Positions 18,194-27,096 of a stretch of 64,000 bases of DNA are shown in pieces (the stretch's first letter is position 1; every line of letters begins with the position of its first letter). Position numbers and translations under genes: made by a program. The notes under the pieces are model-generated. The model was not told the origin of the DNA and did no database searches. It saw nothing but the letters and a program-made list of their open reading frames with translations. Source of the DNA: UBA4782 sp034430215. Its GTDB lineage: Bacteria > Chloroflexota > Anaerolineae > Anaerolineales > Anaerolineaceae. The stretch spans positions 124,001 through 188,000 of the forward strand of contig DAOUFE010000019.1 in assembly GCA_034430215.1 (NCBI GenBank). The letters run 5' to 3'.

Positions 18194-19705
18194 GTGTCTG
18201 AACAAATTCTTTCAAGTATAGCTTCAGATCTGAAACAGAAAATTGAATCATTTGAAACGGTTTATGAAACACGTTCTATTGGTAATGTATCTGAAGCCTC
18301 TGATGGTATAGCCAGTGTATATGGATTATCGGGTGTTCGTTCACAGGAACTGGTCGAATTTGAAAATGGTGTTATGGGTATCGCATTCAACCTGGAAGAG
18401 AAAAAAGTTGGTGTGATCATCATGGGCGAATACTCCCATATTCATGAAGGTATGCAGGTTCGAGCCACTGGTAAGATCGCATCCGTTCCTGTGGGAAAGA
18501 ACTTGATTGGTCGAGTTGTTAACGCTTTGGGGATGCCTATTGACGGTAAAGGTGTGATCAAATCAGAAAAATATCGACCCATTGAGCGTATTGCACCCGG
18601 TGTAGTTGAAAGAAAAGGTGTAGATACACCTGTACAAACTGGTATCAAAGCAATCGATGCCATGATCCCCATAGGTCGTGGACAACGTGAACTGATCATT
18701 GGCGACCGACAGACTGGAAAGACCGCCATTGCTCTTGATACGATCATAAATCAAAAGGGAAAAGACCTGATTTGTATTTATGTTGCGATCGGGCAGAAAA
18801 TGTCACAGGTTGCGCAAGTGGTTGCGACCTTGGAAAAATATGGCGCTATGCAGCATACCATTGTAGTTGCAGCAAGCGCATCTGACCCTGCTGCTCTTCA
18901 GTATATTGCACCTTATGCTGGTTGTGCAATGGGCGAGGAATTCATGGAGCAGGGTAAAGACGCATTGATCGTTTATGATGATTTAAGCAAACACGCCTGG
19001 GCATATCGTCAAGTCTCGCTATTACTTCGCCGCCCACCAGGACGTGAAGCGTATCCTGGTGATGTATTCTATCTGCATTCCCGTTTGTTGGAACGTGCTG
19101 CCCGCCTCAGTGATGAATTGGGTGGAGGTTCTCTGACTGCCTTGCCAATCATTGAAACCTTACTTGGTGATGTTTCTGCTTACATCCCAACAAATGTTAT
19201 TTCTATTACCGATGGTCAGATCTATCTTGAGAGTAGTCTGTTCAATGCTGGCATTCGACCTGGTATCAATGTGGGTATTTCGGTTTCCCGTGTAGGTGGT
19301 TCTGCGCAAATCAAAGCTATGAAACAGGTTGCAGGTCGCCTTCGCCTGGATATGGCAGTATATCGAGAAATGGCGGCTTTTGCCCAATTTGGTTCAGAAT
19401 TAGACAAAACAACTCAAGCACAGTTAAATCGTGGCCAACATCAACAGGAAATATTGAAACAAGCACAATACTCGCCTGTTTCAGTAGAACATCAGGTAAT
19501 CCTCCTGTTTGCAGGTGGAAATGGCTTTGCTGATTTAATATCTTTGGATAAGATGGCTGCCTGGGAAAAAGGTTTATTCCAATTCATCGATTCTTCTTAT
19601 CCTGAGATCATTCGGGATATTACAGTGATGAAAAAACTAACCGATGAAAATCGAGACCACTTAGTTCAAGCGCTGAATGCATATAATGCTACCTGGAGTG
19701 AATAA
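18194..19705 (+). CDS. atpA: F-type ATP synthase subunit alpha
   Basis: A 503-residue non-catalytic nucleotide-binding subunit of F1. The Walker A GDRQTGKTAIA, the conserved LLRRPPGREAYPGDVF segment, and ISVSRVGGSAQIKAMK are all present, and the length is standard. The start is GTG at 18194 behind a GGGAGG site. It opens an alpha-gamma-beta-epsilon run. Genes for a, b, c and delta do not precede it, the usual bacterial order being interrupted by a peptidase gene. Confidence 0.98.
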   Translation: MSEQILSSIASDLKQKIESFETVYETRSIGNVSEASDGIASVYGLSGVRSQELVEFENGVMGIAFNLEEKKVGVIIMGEYSHIHEGMQVRATGKIASVPVGKNLIGRVVNALGMPIDGKGVIKSEKYRPIERIAPGVVERKGVDTPVQTGIKAIDAMIPIGRGQRELIIGDRQTGKTAIALDTIINQKGKDLICIYVAIGQKMSQVAQVVATLEKYGAMQHTIVVAASASDPAALQYIAPYAGCAMGEEFMEQGKDALIVYDDLSKHAWAYRQVSLLLRRPPGREAYPGDVFYLHSRLLERAARLSDELGGGSLTALPIIETLLGDVSAYIPTNVISITDGQIYLESSLFNAGIRPGINVGISVSRVGGSAQIKAMKQVAGRLRLDMAVYREMAAFAQFGSELDKTTQAQLNRGQHQQEILKQAQYSPVSVEHQVILLFAGGNGFADLISLDKMAAWEKGLFQFIDSSYPEIIRDITVMKKLTDENRDHLVQALNAYNATWSE

Positions 19706-19710
19706 GCGAT

Positions 19711-20625
19711 ATGGCATCAGCTCGTGAAATGAGGGTTCGTATTCGAAGTGTAAAAAATATTGCACAGGTAACCCGTGCTTTGGAAACTGTTAGTGCTAGT
19801 AAAGTCAGAAAAGCCATTGCAGCATTGAATTCAACCAAACCGTATTCAGAGAAAGCCTGGAAATTACTGCTCCACCTTGCTCGTCAACCAGGACACAATA
19901 GTTTACATCCCTTACTTAACGAACGAAGCAAGAAAGAAAATACTCTGGTGTTGTTTATCAGTGGCGATCAGGGACTTGCGGGTGTATACAACATGAATAT
20001 TACCCGTGAGGTGCTGCATTTTGAGCTTGATCACCCTCTTCCCATCCGCTATATTACGGTTGGTAAAAAAGGACGAGATATGCTGCTGCGTAGAAGAAAG
20101 AACATCATCGCAGAGTTTTCAAATCTTTCTGTGCCTCCCACCTATGCGGAAATTTCTGCATTGGGACGCATGGTCATCGATGAATATCTTACCGGTAAAG
20201 TAGATCAAGTGTTTCTTGCATATACTAATTTTAAAACAATGTCAAGTCAAATTCCTGTGATCGAGAAACTTGTTCCTCTTACTGTTGAGACTGAAGAAAG
20301 TCAGAAAGATCAATACAATTTTGCTCACAAGACGAACGCAGTATTTACTTATGAGCCAGATGAAGCTGGATTGCTGGAAGAAGTGATCACTCGATTGGTT
20401 TCGGTGCAAGTTTACCGAGCTGTGCTTGATTCAATCGCCAGCGAATTTTCTGCTCGCATGTTGGCGATGCATAACGCTACACAAAACGCAAATGATCTTG
20501 CGGCTTTGCTCCAATTGGATTACAACAAAGCCCGCCAAAGTAATATTACAAAGGAATTATTAGATATTGCTGCAGGTGCAGAAGCATTAAGAGGTGCACG
20601 CCAGGCAATTTTGGAGGTTGAATAA
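19711..20625 (+). CDS. atpG: F-type ATP synthase subunit gamma
   Basis: A 304-residue central-stalk subunit. The N-terminal helix MASAREMRVRIRSVKNIAQVT and the C-terminal helix with SARMLAMHNATQNANDL are the coiled-coil that rotates inside the alpha-beta hexamer; the latter is the family signature. The Rossmann-like globular domain lies between them (LFISGDQGLAGVYN). It lies 5 bases after atpA and 2 bases before atpD. Confidence 0.97.
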   Translation: MASAREMRVRIRSVKNIAQVTRALETVSASKVRKAIAALNSTKPYSEKAWKLLLHLARQPGHNSLHPLLNERSKKENTLVLFISGDQGLAGVYNMNITREVLHFELDHPLPIRYITVGKKGRDMLLRRRKNIIAEFSNLSVPPTYAEISALGRMVIDEYLTGKVDQVFLAYTNFKTMSSQIPVIEKLVPLTVETEESQKDQYNFAHKTNAVFTYEPDEAGLLEEVITRLVSVQVYRAVLDSIASEFSARMLAMHNATQNANDLAALLQLDYNKARQSNITKELLDIAAGAEALRGARQAILEVE

Positions 20626-20627
20626 CA

Positions 20628-22028
20628 ATGACAGAACAAGGTATGGCGAAAGTAATACAGGTTACAGGACCTGTGGTCGACGTCCAATTTATGAACCTGG
20701 CTTTACCCAATATTTATGATGCTCTTGAAGTAGAAACTGGGGAGAGTACTCTAATTTTAGAAGTACAACAGCATCTAGGTAACGACCGTGTGCGATGCCT
20801 GGCAATGGATACAACCGATGGTTTAAAAAGAGGATTGCTCGTAAAATCAACTGGATTGCCGATCATGGTACCTGTTGGAACTGAGACCCTGGGCAGGGTG
20901 TTCAACGTATTGGGAAATCCAATTGATGGTTTAGGCGATTTAAATGTGAAAACCCGATATCCCATCCACCGAGAAGCGCCTACCCTTGAAGATCAAGTAA
21001 CCCGTCCTGAATTCCTCGAAACGGGGATCAAGGTTATCGATTTGATCGCACCGTTTACAAAAGGTGGCAAAACCGGTATTTTTGGTGGTGCTGGTGTTGG
21101 AAAAACGGTGATCATTCAGGAATTAATTCGAACTTTTGCAGAGGTTCACCAGGGTTATTCCGTTTTTACAGGTGTTGGTGAACGCTCACGTGAAGGCAAT
21201 GACCTCTTGCATGATATGAGAGGTTCGGGCGTTATCAATAAAGTTGCAATGGTTTTTGGTCAAATGAATGAGCCGCCAGGTGTACGTCTGCGCGTAGCAT
21301 TATCTGGCTTAACCATGGCAGAATATTTCCGTGATCAGGGACGTGACGTTCTTCTCTTTATTGATAATATTTTTAGATTTGTTATGTCTGGTGCTGAAGT
21401 CTCAGCATTATTGGGACGTATGCCATCTGCAGTAGGGTATCAACCAACGTTAGCAACGGAAATGGGCGAACTACAGGAAAGGATTGTCAGTACCCGAAGA
21501 GGTTCCATTACATCTATGCAGGCAGTGTACGTTCCTGCAGACGATTATTCCGATCCAGCACCTGTTGCAACGTTTGCTCACCTGGATGCTACTGTAGCTC
21601 TGGAACGGTCTATTGTCGAAAAAGGTATTTACCCTGCTGTTGATCCTCTGGCTTCAACATCCCGCATTTTGGATCCTCTAGTGGTTGGAGAAGAGCATTA
21701 CAACACAGCCAGGGAAGTACAGCGAGTATTGCAGCGTTATAAAGATTTACAGGATATCATTGCAATCCTTGGTATCGATGAGTTGGGTGAAGATGATAAA
21801 TTAGTAGTTTCACGAGCACGAAAGATCGAACGGTTCTTCTCGCAGCCGATGTTTGTTGCTGAACAATTCACTGGAACACCAGGCAAATATGTCACAATCA
21901 AAGATACCATCCGCGGCTTCCAGGAAATATTGGAAGGAAAGCATGATGGAGTCCCTGAACAGGCTTTCAATATGGCTGGTACTATCGAGGATGTAGTTTT
22001 GGCTGCAAAAAGGATGACAGAAGGATAA
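20628..22028 (+). CDS. atpD: F-type ATP synthase subunit beta
   Basis: A 466-residue catalytic subunit. It shows Walker A GGAGVGKTVIIQEL, the catalytic-Glu stretch GVGERSREGNDL, Walker B VLLFIDNIFRF, and the long conserved block SALLGRMPSAVGYQPTLATE. Length is typical. It lies two bases after atpG and six before atpC, so the F1 genes are tightly co-translated. Confidence 0.98.
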   Translation: MTEQGMAKVIQVTGPVVDVQFMNLALPNIYDALEVETGESTLILEVQQHLGNDRVRCLAMDTTDGLKRGLLVKSTGLPIMVPVGTETLGRVFNVLGNPIDGLGDLNVKTRYPIHREAPTLEDQVTRPEFLETGIKVIDLIAPFTKGGKTGIFGGAGVGKTVIIQELIRTFAEVHQGYSVFTGVGERSREGNDLLHDMRGSGVINKVAMVFGQMNEPPGVRLRVALSGLTMAEYFRDQGRDVLLFIDNIFRFVMSGAEVSALLGRMPSAVGYQPTLATEMGELQERIVSTRRGSITSMQAVYVPADDYSDPAPVATFAHLDATVALERSIVEKGIYPAVDPLASTSRILDPLVVGEEHYNTAREVQRVLQRYKDLQDIIAILGIDELGEDDKLVVSRARKIERFFSQPMFVAEQFTGTPGKYVTIKDTIRGFQEILEGKHDGVPEQAFNMAGTIEDVVLAAKRMTEG

Positions 22029-22034
22029 AATTTC

Positions 22035-22469
22035 ATGCCAATTCGATGTGAAATTGTCTCACAAGATAGACAGGTGTTCAGCGGAGAAGTTGACATCGTT
22101 GTTCTGCCGGGTACCGTAGGTCAGATGGGTATATTGCCTCACCATACCCCATTATTAACTACGCTTCAATATGGCATCATCACAGTTCGAAGAGGAAAAG
22201 AAGAAATTTTATTCACAGTTGCTGGCGGTGTTGCTGAAATTCAACCTGACCAAGTAACTGTATTAGCAGATGCAGCCGAAAATATCATGGAAATTGATCT
22301 TGCCAGAGCTGAAGAAGCACGAAAACGCGCAGAGACGATGCTAAAGAATGCCGAGAAATTACCTCGTGATCAGTACCTTGCCGAACAAGCTGCATTACGG
22401 CGTTCAGATCTGCGGATAAGAGCAGCCAGAAGATATCATGATCGCAACCGATATCCATCATCCCATTAG
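22035..22469 (+). CDS. atpC: F-type ATP synthase subunit epsilon
   Basis: A 144-residue subunit with the N-terminal beta-sandwich (VDIVVLPGTVGQMGILPHHTPLLT is the family region) and a C-terminal pair of helices rich in Arg and Ala, which in relatives inhibits ATP hydrolysis. It closes the F1 gene set. An MreB-like gene starts 17 bases later and likely shares the transcript. Confidence 0.95.
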   Translation: MPIRCEIVSQDRQVFSGEVDIVVLPGTVGQMGILPHHTPLLTTLQYGIITVRRGKEEILFTVAGGVAEIQPDQVTVLADAAENIMEIDLARAEEARKRAETMLKNAEKLPRDQYLAEQAALRRSDLRIRAARRYHDRNRYPSSH

Positions 22470-22486
22470 GAAAATCAGGAAAAAGT

Positions 22487-23494
22487 ATGCCGATTCTCAC
22501 CCACGAACTGGGTATTGATCTAGGAACAAAAAATACTATTGTAATCGAAGGCAATCAATTATTAATTGAAGAGCCTACCGTAGCTGCTGTACTTGTTGAT
22601 GAGCAAAAAATGGTTGAATGGGGGCAGGCTGCTCAAGACATGGAAGGTAGAGTGCCTGAATCCATTGAAATTGTTCGTCCTCTGAATCATGGAGTAATTG
22701 CCGAGTACGAAATTACTGAAAAATTCCTTGGAATTATCTTAAAGCGGGTCAGTGGTTCGATGCGTTTCTTCCGTCCAAGGATCATGCTTACTGTACCATA
22801 TGGCGCAACCAGTGTGGAAAGCAGAGCGGTTCATGAAGCAGGTTTAGGCGCTGGAAGTCGTGAAGTCTATCTGATCTACCAACCACTTGCAGCAGCATTG
22901 GGAGTGGATTTACCCATTTCTTCACCTTCAGGCAATATGGTGTTATGCCTGGGTGGCGGTACTTTTCAAGCTGCAGTTTTAGCGATGAACAATATCATTC
23001 GAGCTGAAACATCGCGTACGGGTGGCATCATGTTGGATGAAGCCATTATTACATACATTCGAAAGAAATATGGCATTATCATTGGACAACCTACCGCTGA
23101 ACAATTGAAAATACGGATTGGCTCGGCTATTCCGCAGGACCAACAGCAGATTATGGAAGTACAGGGGCAGGATCAGGTGAGTGGATTGCCAAAACCTGTT
23201 GCGTTGACATCCGATGACATCTATGATGCCTTACAGGAACCTCTACGGGAAGTGTTGAAGACATGTAAATCTGTACTTGAAAAAACTCCACCTGAATTGA
23301 TATCAGATATCATCGATCGTGGAGTTGCCATCTGCGGTGGTGGTTCACTGTTAAAAGGAATTGACAAGTATTTAACGAAAATGCTTGGAATTCCCGCCTA
23401 TCTGGTGGATAATCCCACTACCTGTACTGCAGAAGGCGCTCAACGCGCGTTAGGAATGCGCGAAGTGCTAAAGCGTAGCCTTTTGGTTTCTTAA
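22487..23494 (+). CDS. MreB/Mbl-like actin homologue
   Basis: A 335-residue actin-fold ATPase. Phosphate-1 motif LGIDLGTKNTIV, phosphate-2 LCLGGGTFQAAVLA, and the adenosine motif VAICGGGSLLKGIDKYL are present, and MLTVPYGATSVESRAV matches the MreB core. MreB filaments guide lateral wall synthesis. Compared with canonical MreB the sequence is diverged, for example LCLGGGT for the usual VDIGGGT, so it may be an Mbl-like paralogue. It follows atpC by 17 bases with an AGGAAAA site, an unusual pairing. No mreC or mreD lies nearby. The RodZ-like protein at 11020-12426 is the likely partner by analogy. Confidence 0.88.
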   Translation: MPILTHELGIDLGTKNTIVIEGNQLLIEEPTVAAVLVDEQKMVEWGQAAQDMEGRVPESIEIVRPLNHGVIAEYEITEKFLGIILKRVSGSMRFFRPRIMLTVPYGATSVESRAVHEAGLGAGSREVYLIYQPLAAALGVDLPISSPSGNMVLCLGGGTFQAAVLAMNNIIRAETSRTGGIMLDEAIITYIRKKYGIIIGQPTAEQLKIRIGSAIPQDQQQIMEVQGQDQVSGLPKPVALTSDDIYDALQEPLREVLKTCKSVLEKTPPELISDIIDRGVAICGGGSLLKGIDKYLTKMLGIPAYLVDNPTTCTAEGAQRALGMREVLKRSLLVS

Positions 23495-23510
23495 ATTTGA
23501 AGAGTATTCT

Positions 23511-25688
23511 TCAGTGAACAAACGTAAATTCTACTGAAAATGGCCCATTATTTTCCAGATTGATCAATGAAAACGGGATAGGAAGGTAATGGCCAGCCGG
23601 GTATGCGTGACTAGGATTTTCCGATTCTTCTAATAAATCTTGTGAATCTGAAAATGAGGTTATTGTGATGGTGGAATCATATAAATAAACCACCATTTTG
23701 GAGGGGTCATTACAGGTAGTCTCTTCCTTGATAATGATAACACCATCATTTTGTTCAATATTTCCAAATACTGGTATTGAATAAGACGATGATACATAGG
23801 CATCGAGCACAACGACCAATTGATCATCTTTAATCACATACTTTTTCTTTTTACCATCATCTGGTGATGAGAAAATGATTTGATTTTCAACCCAATCTAT
23901 TTGATAAATGACATCGGGCTTTGTTGTTTCAATAAATGCTCCTTCTATCAGCGATGGATCAGATGCAGTACCAGCTGCATAATTCCACATAGTGGAATCT
24001 GACAAACCAATCATCTTTTGTGAATAAGGTGCAATCCATTGTGTTACTTTGCCATCGAAGTTAGAAAAGAGCATCAATATTCTCCCATCAATTGAAGAGA
24101 GAATTGCCAGGATATTCTTATTTGCGAAAAAGCAAAGCGCCTGCGTGCTAGATTCAGTACATGTTTGCATTGGAAGTGGGTTCGCTGCCCAATTTGCAGC
24201 AAATAAAAGAGCATCGAGTGTTCCCTGATATTGAGATCGTAAAGTAACCAGAGAAGTATTATCAGTCGGAGAAGTCAACATGGAAAAGGTATCCCAGGCG
24301 GCAGTGGTAATAGAATTGGAAGGCAATTTTAACAACTGCGCGTAGACATTATTTTGCCAGATTTCCTGCTGATCATTTGTTGATTCTGATTGCACATCAG
24401 AAATGCACAATAAATTCGAACATTTTTCCGTATAACGGGATATTGGTAGTGAAGGATAGGTTTCGAGGTTAAATAAGGAAAGGGGTTTTATCCAAGGATG
24501 GATAGAAATATACTCAAAAGCCTTTTTTACTGCAATTGGATCGCCCCATAAGGTTTTCGGGAAATCACCACCCATGATTAACAAGTCAGCACTACTTTCT
24601 GAGCTGCCAATTTCAGCGAGTATAGCGATGGCAGAAGTGGTCAATCCACTTTCGGTAATGATTTTACTCTGATCCAAAAAAGGAACAGGGATTATCCGAT
24701 AGGCAGCAGTTGCATAAATAACGCTTTGATCATTCTTTGATCCATAAAAATAGGTGTCGTAACCTGTAAATGTTTTTGACAAAACACCATACACCGCATT
24801 GGAAGATGGTATTCCAAATTTCAGACCTTCTTTTTTATTTTCTAGTAGAGTGAATGCCTGTGTATACATGTTTCCTGAAGCAACATCAGGTAGAAAAAGA
24901 AGCTGCTTTTCTACAAGATCATGGATATAGTCTGTTTGACCCAGCATTGATAAAGCGTAGAGGGACTGTGTCTGCTTAAGGTCAACTATTGTGATGGGAA
25001 TACTGTATTCATCAGCATTCTCAAGCAAATATCTTAATCCATGACGGCTGCCAATTGGTCCCGTATGGGCTCCATCCCATCGCCGTAATACCTGTGCGGG
25101 TGTACCTGCAGGTAATGTATTATAAAAAGAAAGAAATACATTCGCAGGTTGTGCAACTGCACGAAGATCTACATGGTCTATATGATCTACTACTTTTGCC
25201 TTTTCACTAACCTGGATAGAAACCTGATCAATAGTGTTAGGATCAAGTCCGGTTATCTGGAAACTCAACCAATCTGATTTATTTTCAAAAAGTGAAACCG
25301 TAATTTCCCGGTTATCCACAGAGAGAATATCAAAATGCGAATCCGAAGTCGCAAAGGAAAAATGAAGAACTCTTTTTAAATCATACGTTGGATTAGGAGA
25401 AGTGGGAATATCCCAAAGGATGACTGTTATATTGCCATCGGTACCAAATGAGTTAAGAAAATCAAGGCGAAGGTAAAAATATTCTTTTTTCCATTGTGAA
25501 AAGACAGCCAGCATATCTGCGTTGTATGCGCTGGAATCAACAGGATCGATCGCGCGCAGGTAACCTTGATGCCAGGATACAGATGCTGGTTGTGTGATAG
25601 GAGATGATGAAAAAGGAATGCAGCCTGTCAATAATGTGACCACAAACAGCAGGAATAACCTGGCAAATTTACACGAAGAAAACTTCAT
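23511..25688 (-). CDS. Large predicted lipoprotein of unknown function
   Basis: A 725-residue protein beginning with a basic stretch, a hydrophobic helix and the lipobox LLTGC (Cys23), so it is probably exported and lipid-anchored. The mature part is mixed alpha/beta with many aromatic residues and no family I recognise with certainty. Phrases such as DEYSIPITIVDLKQTQSL, LLIMGGDFPKTLWGD and HPWIKPLSL recall the barrel enzymes that handle polysaccharides (deacetylase or GH57-like), but no complete catalytic motif can be traced. It converges with the MreB gene, 16 bases apart. It is probably an envelope or extracellular glycan protein; this is weak inference. Confidence 0.7.
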   Translation of the reverse strand: MKFSSCKFARLFLLFVVTLLTGCIPFSSSPITQPASVSWHQGYLRAIDPVDSSAYNADMLAVFSQWKKEYFYLRLDFLNSFGTDGNITVILWDIPTSPNPTYDLKRVLHFSFATSDSHFDILSVDNREITVSLFENKSDWLSFQITGLDPNTIDQVSIQVSEKAKVVDHIDHVDLRAVAQPANVFLSFYNTLPAGTPAQVLRRWDGAHTGPIGSRHGLRYLLENADEYSIPITIVDLKQTQSLYALSMLGQTDYIHDLVEKQLLFLPDVASGNMYTQAFTLLENKKEGLKFGIPSSNAVYGVLSKTFTGYDTYFYGSKNDQSVIYATAAYRIIPVPFLDQSKIITESGLTTSAIAILAEIGSSESSADLLIMGGDFPKTLWGDPIAVKKAFEYISIHPWIKPLSLFNLETYPSLPISRYTEKCSNLLCISDVQSESTNDQQEIWQNNVYAQLLKLPSNSITTAAWDTFSMLTSPTDNTSLVTLRSQYQGTLDALLFAANWAANPLPMQTCTESSTQALCFFANKNILAILSSIDGRILMLFSNFDGKVTQWIAPYSQKMIGLSDSTMWNYAAGTASDPSLIEGAFIETTKPDVIYQIDWVENQIIFSSPDDGKKKKYVIKDDQLVVVLDAYVSSSYSIPVFGNIEQNDGVIIIKEETTCNDPSKMVVYLYDSTITITSFSDSQDLLEESENPSHAYPAGHYLPIPFSLINLENNGPFSVEFTFVH

Positions 25689-25727
25689 CCTTTTATGATA
25701 CCGTCATTCTACCTGTTTGAGTATTTT

Positions 25728-26237
25728 CTACCACTTTTCTAAATGAACAAGATCAGGCTGGAACCTTTCCTCTGTTGTCCTATCCTCGCCTTTATGACCA
25801 ATGGAGATGAGACCTATAGGGATGATATTTTTTGGTAAAGAAAAATATTCGGAAATAGCTTTCTTGATCTTTGGCACTGGATAGATACCACACCAGACAG
25901 CGCCTAAACCAAGACCATGTGTGGCGAGCAGCATATTTTCGAGAGCTGCAGAGCAATCTTCAACCAGAAATCCAGTACTCGCTTCTTTCAATTTGTCTCC
26001 ACAAACAATAATGCAGCAATCCGCCTGGGGAAGCATTTTTGTGTATGGTTGGATAGTGGTTATGAAATTGCGAGTTTCCTGCGAACGTATTACGATGAAA
26101 TGCCACGGCTGTCTATTTTTTGCTGAAGGAGCATAACACCCTGCTCGTAAAATTGTATGAATATCTTCATCTGAAACTGGAATACCTGAGTATTTACGAA
26201 TACTCCGCCGAGTAAAAAGTGCTTCAATGATGTCCAT
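25728..26237 (-). CDS. Nitroreductase family protein
   Basis: A 169-residue FMN-dependent oxidoreductase of the small nitroreductase type. The N-terminal FMN-binding signature FTRRSIRKYSG and APSAKNRQPWHFIVI are clear, and the middle has DCSAALENMLLATHGLGLGAVWCG, followed by PIGLISIGHKGED. Relatives reduce nitro groups, quinones or flavins with NAD(P)H as homodimers. The actual substrate is not evident. It lies 39 bases upstream of the large lipoprotein in the same direction. Confidence 0.92.
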   Translation of the reverse strand: MDIIEALFTRRSIRKYSGIPVSDEDIHTILRAGCYAPSAKNRQPWHFIVIRSQETRNFITTIQPYTKMLPQADCCIIVCGDKLKEASTGFLVEDCSAALENMLLATHGLGLGAVWCGIYPVPKIKKAISEYFSLPKNIIPIGLISIGHKGEDRTTEERFQPDLVHLEKW

Positions 26238-26294
26238 GAAAGTAGATGCCCTTTCTTAAATAAGAATAAGTTATTTATATACAGAAAGAAGAGA

Positions 26295-26993
26295 TCAATC
26301 TCTTCTTCTGCCAAATAACAAAAAGGCATAATAGAAGATCGTACTGACTGCTTGTGCTGCACCTGCTACATATGTCCAGGCTGCTGCACCTAACACCTTG
26401 TCCACTCCTTCCAACTCCGATTGCATGATCAACCCGGAATTTACAAGTTGTACCTGTGCCTTTTTACTTGCATCAAGTTCAACGGGTAATGAAACAAGAG
26501 CAAAGACCGCTGTTGCAGAGAAAAGAATCAATCCTACTGTTGCAACCTGATCACCAAATGCTGAATTTAAGAACAAACCAATCATGAATACAATTGGCCC
26601 TATCCAGCTACCAACTTGTACAGTAGGAACAATTGCTGTCCGAAATTTGAGCAATGCGTTACCTTCTCTATGTTGGATTGCATGTCCTGATTCATGTGCA
26701 GCAACTCCTGCAGCTGCAATGCTATTACTTTGATAAACCCCCTGGCTTAATCGCAACACTCTTGAAGCAGGGTCATAATGGTCGGATAGAATTCCTCGTG
26801 TTTGCTCAATTCTTACATCTTGTAATCCATTAGAATCGAGAACTTTACGGGCAATTTGCGCGCCTGTCAATCCTATATATGTGCGGATCCTTGAATATTT
26901 GTTGTAAGCTGATTTTACTTTCGATTGAGCCCACAATCCTAATATCAATGCGGGTAAACTGAATAAGAGATACAAACCATAACCTGCGAACAT
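26295..26993 (-). CDS. Membrane zinc metallopeptidase, YugP family
   Basis: A 232-residue membrane protein with the zinc-binding HESGH motif (AAHESGHAIQH, an HExxH site) flanked by hydrophobic segments: one at the N-terminus, two after the motif (GSWIGPIVFMIGLFL, VGLILFSATAVFALVSLPVE) and one near the C-terminus. This matches the neutral zinc metallopeptidase/YugP family, whose substrate is unknown. An AAGGAG ribosome-binding site lies about 11 bases ahead of ATG, and a TATAAT on the minus strand at 27022-27017 may be its -10 box. Confidence 0.9.
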   Translation of the reverse strand: MFAGYGLYLLFSLPALILGLWAQSKVKSAYNKYSRIRTYIGLTGAQIARKVLDSNGLQDVRIEQTRGILSDHYDPASRVLRLSQGVYQSNSIAAAGVAAHESGHAIQHREGNALLKFRTAIVPTVQVGSWIGPIVFMIGLFLNSAFGDQVATVGLILFSATAVFALVSLPVELDASKKAQVQLVNSGLIMQSELEGVDKVLGAAAWTYVAGAAQAVSTIFYYAFLLFGRRRD

Positions 26994-27096
26994 TTTTCCG
27001 TAGCTCCTTGATAAACATTATACTTGATGGAAATTGGAATAATATATAATTTCTGTTAAGTTAGTATTAGAGATACTTTATACTGGAGGATCATCT

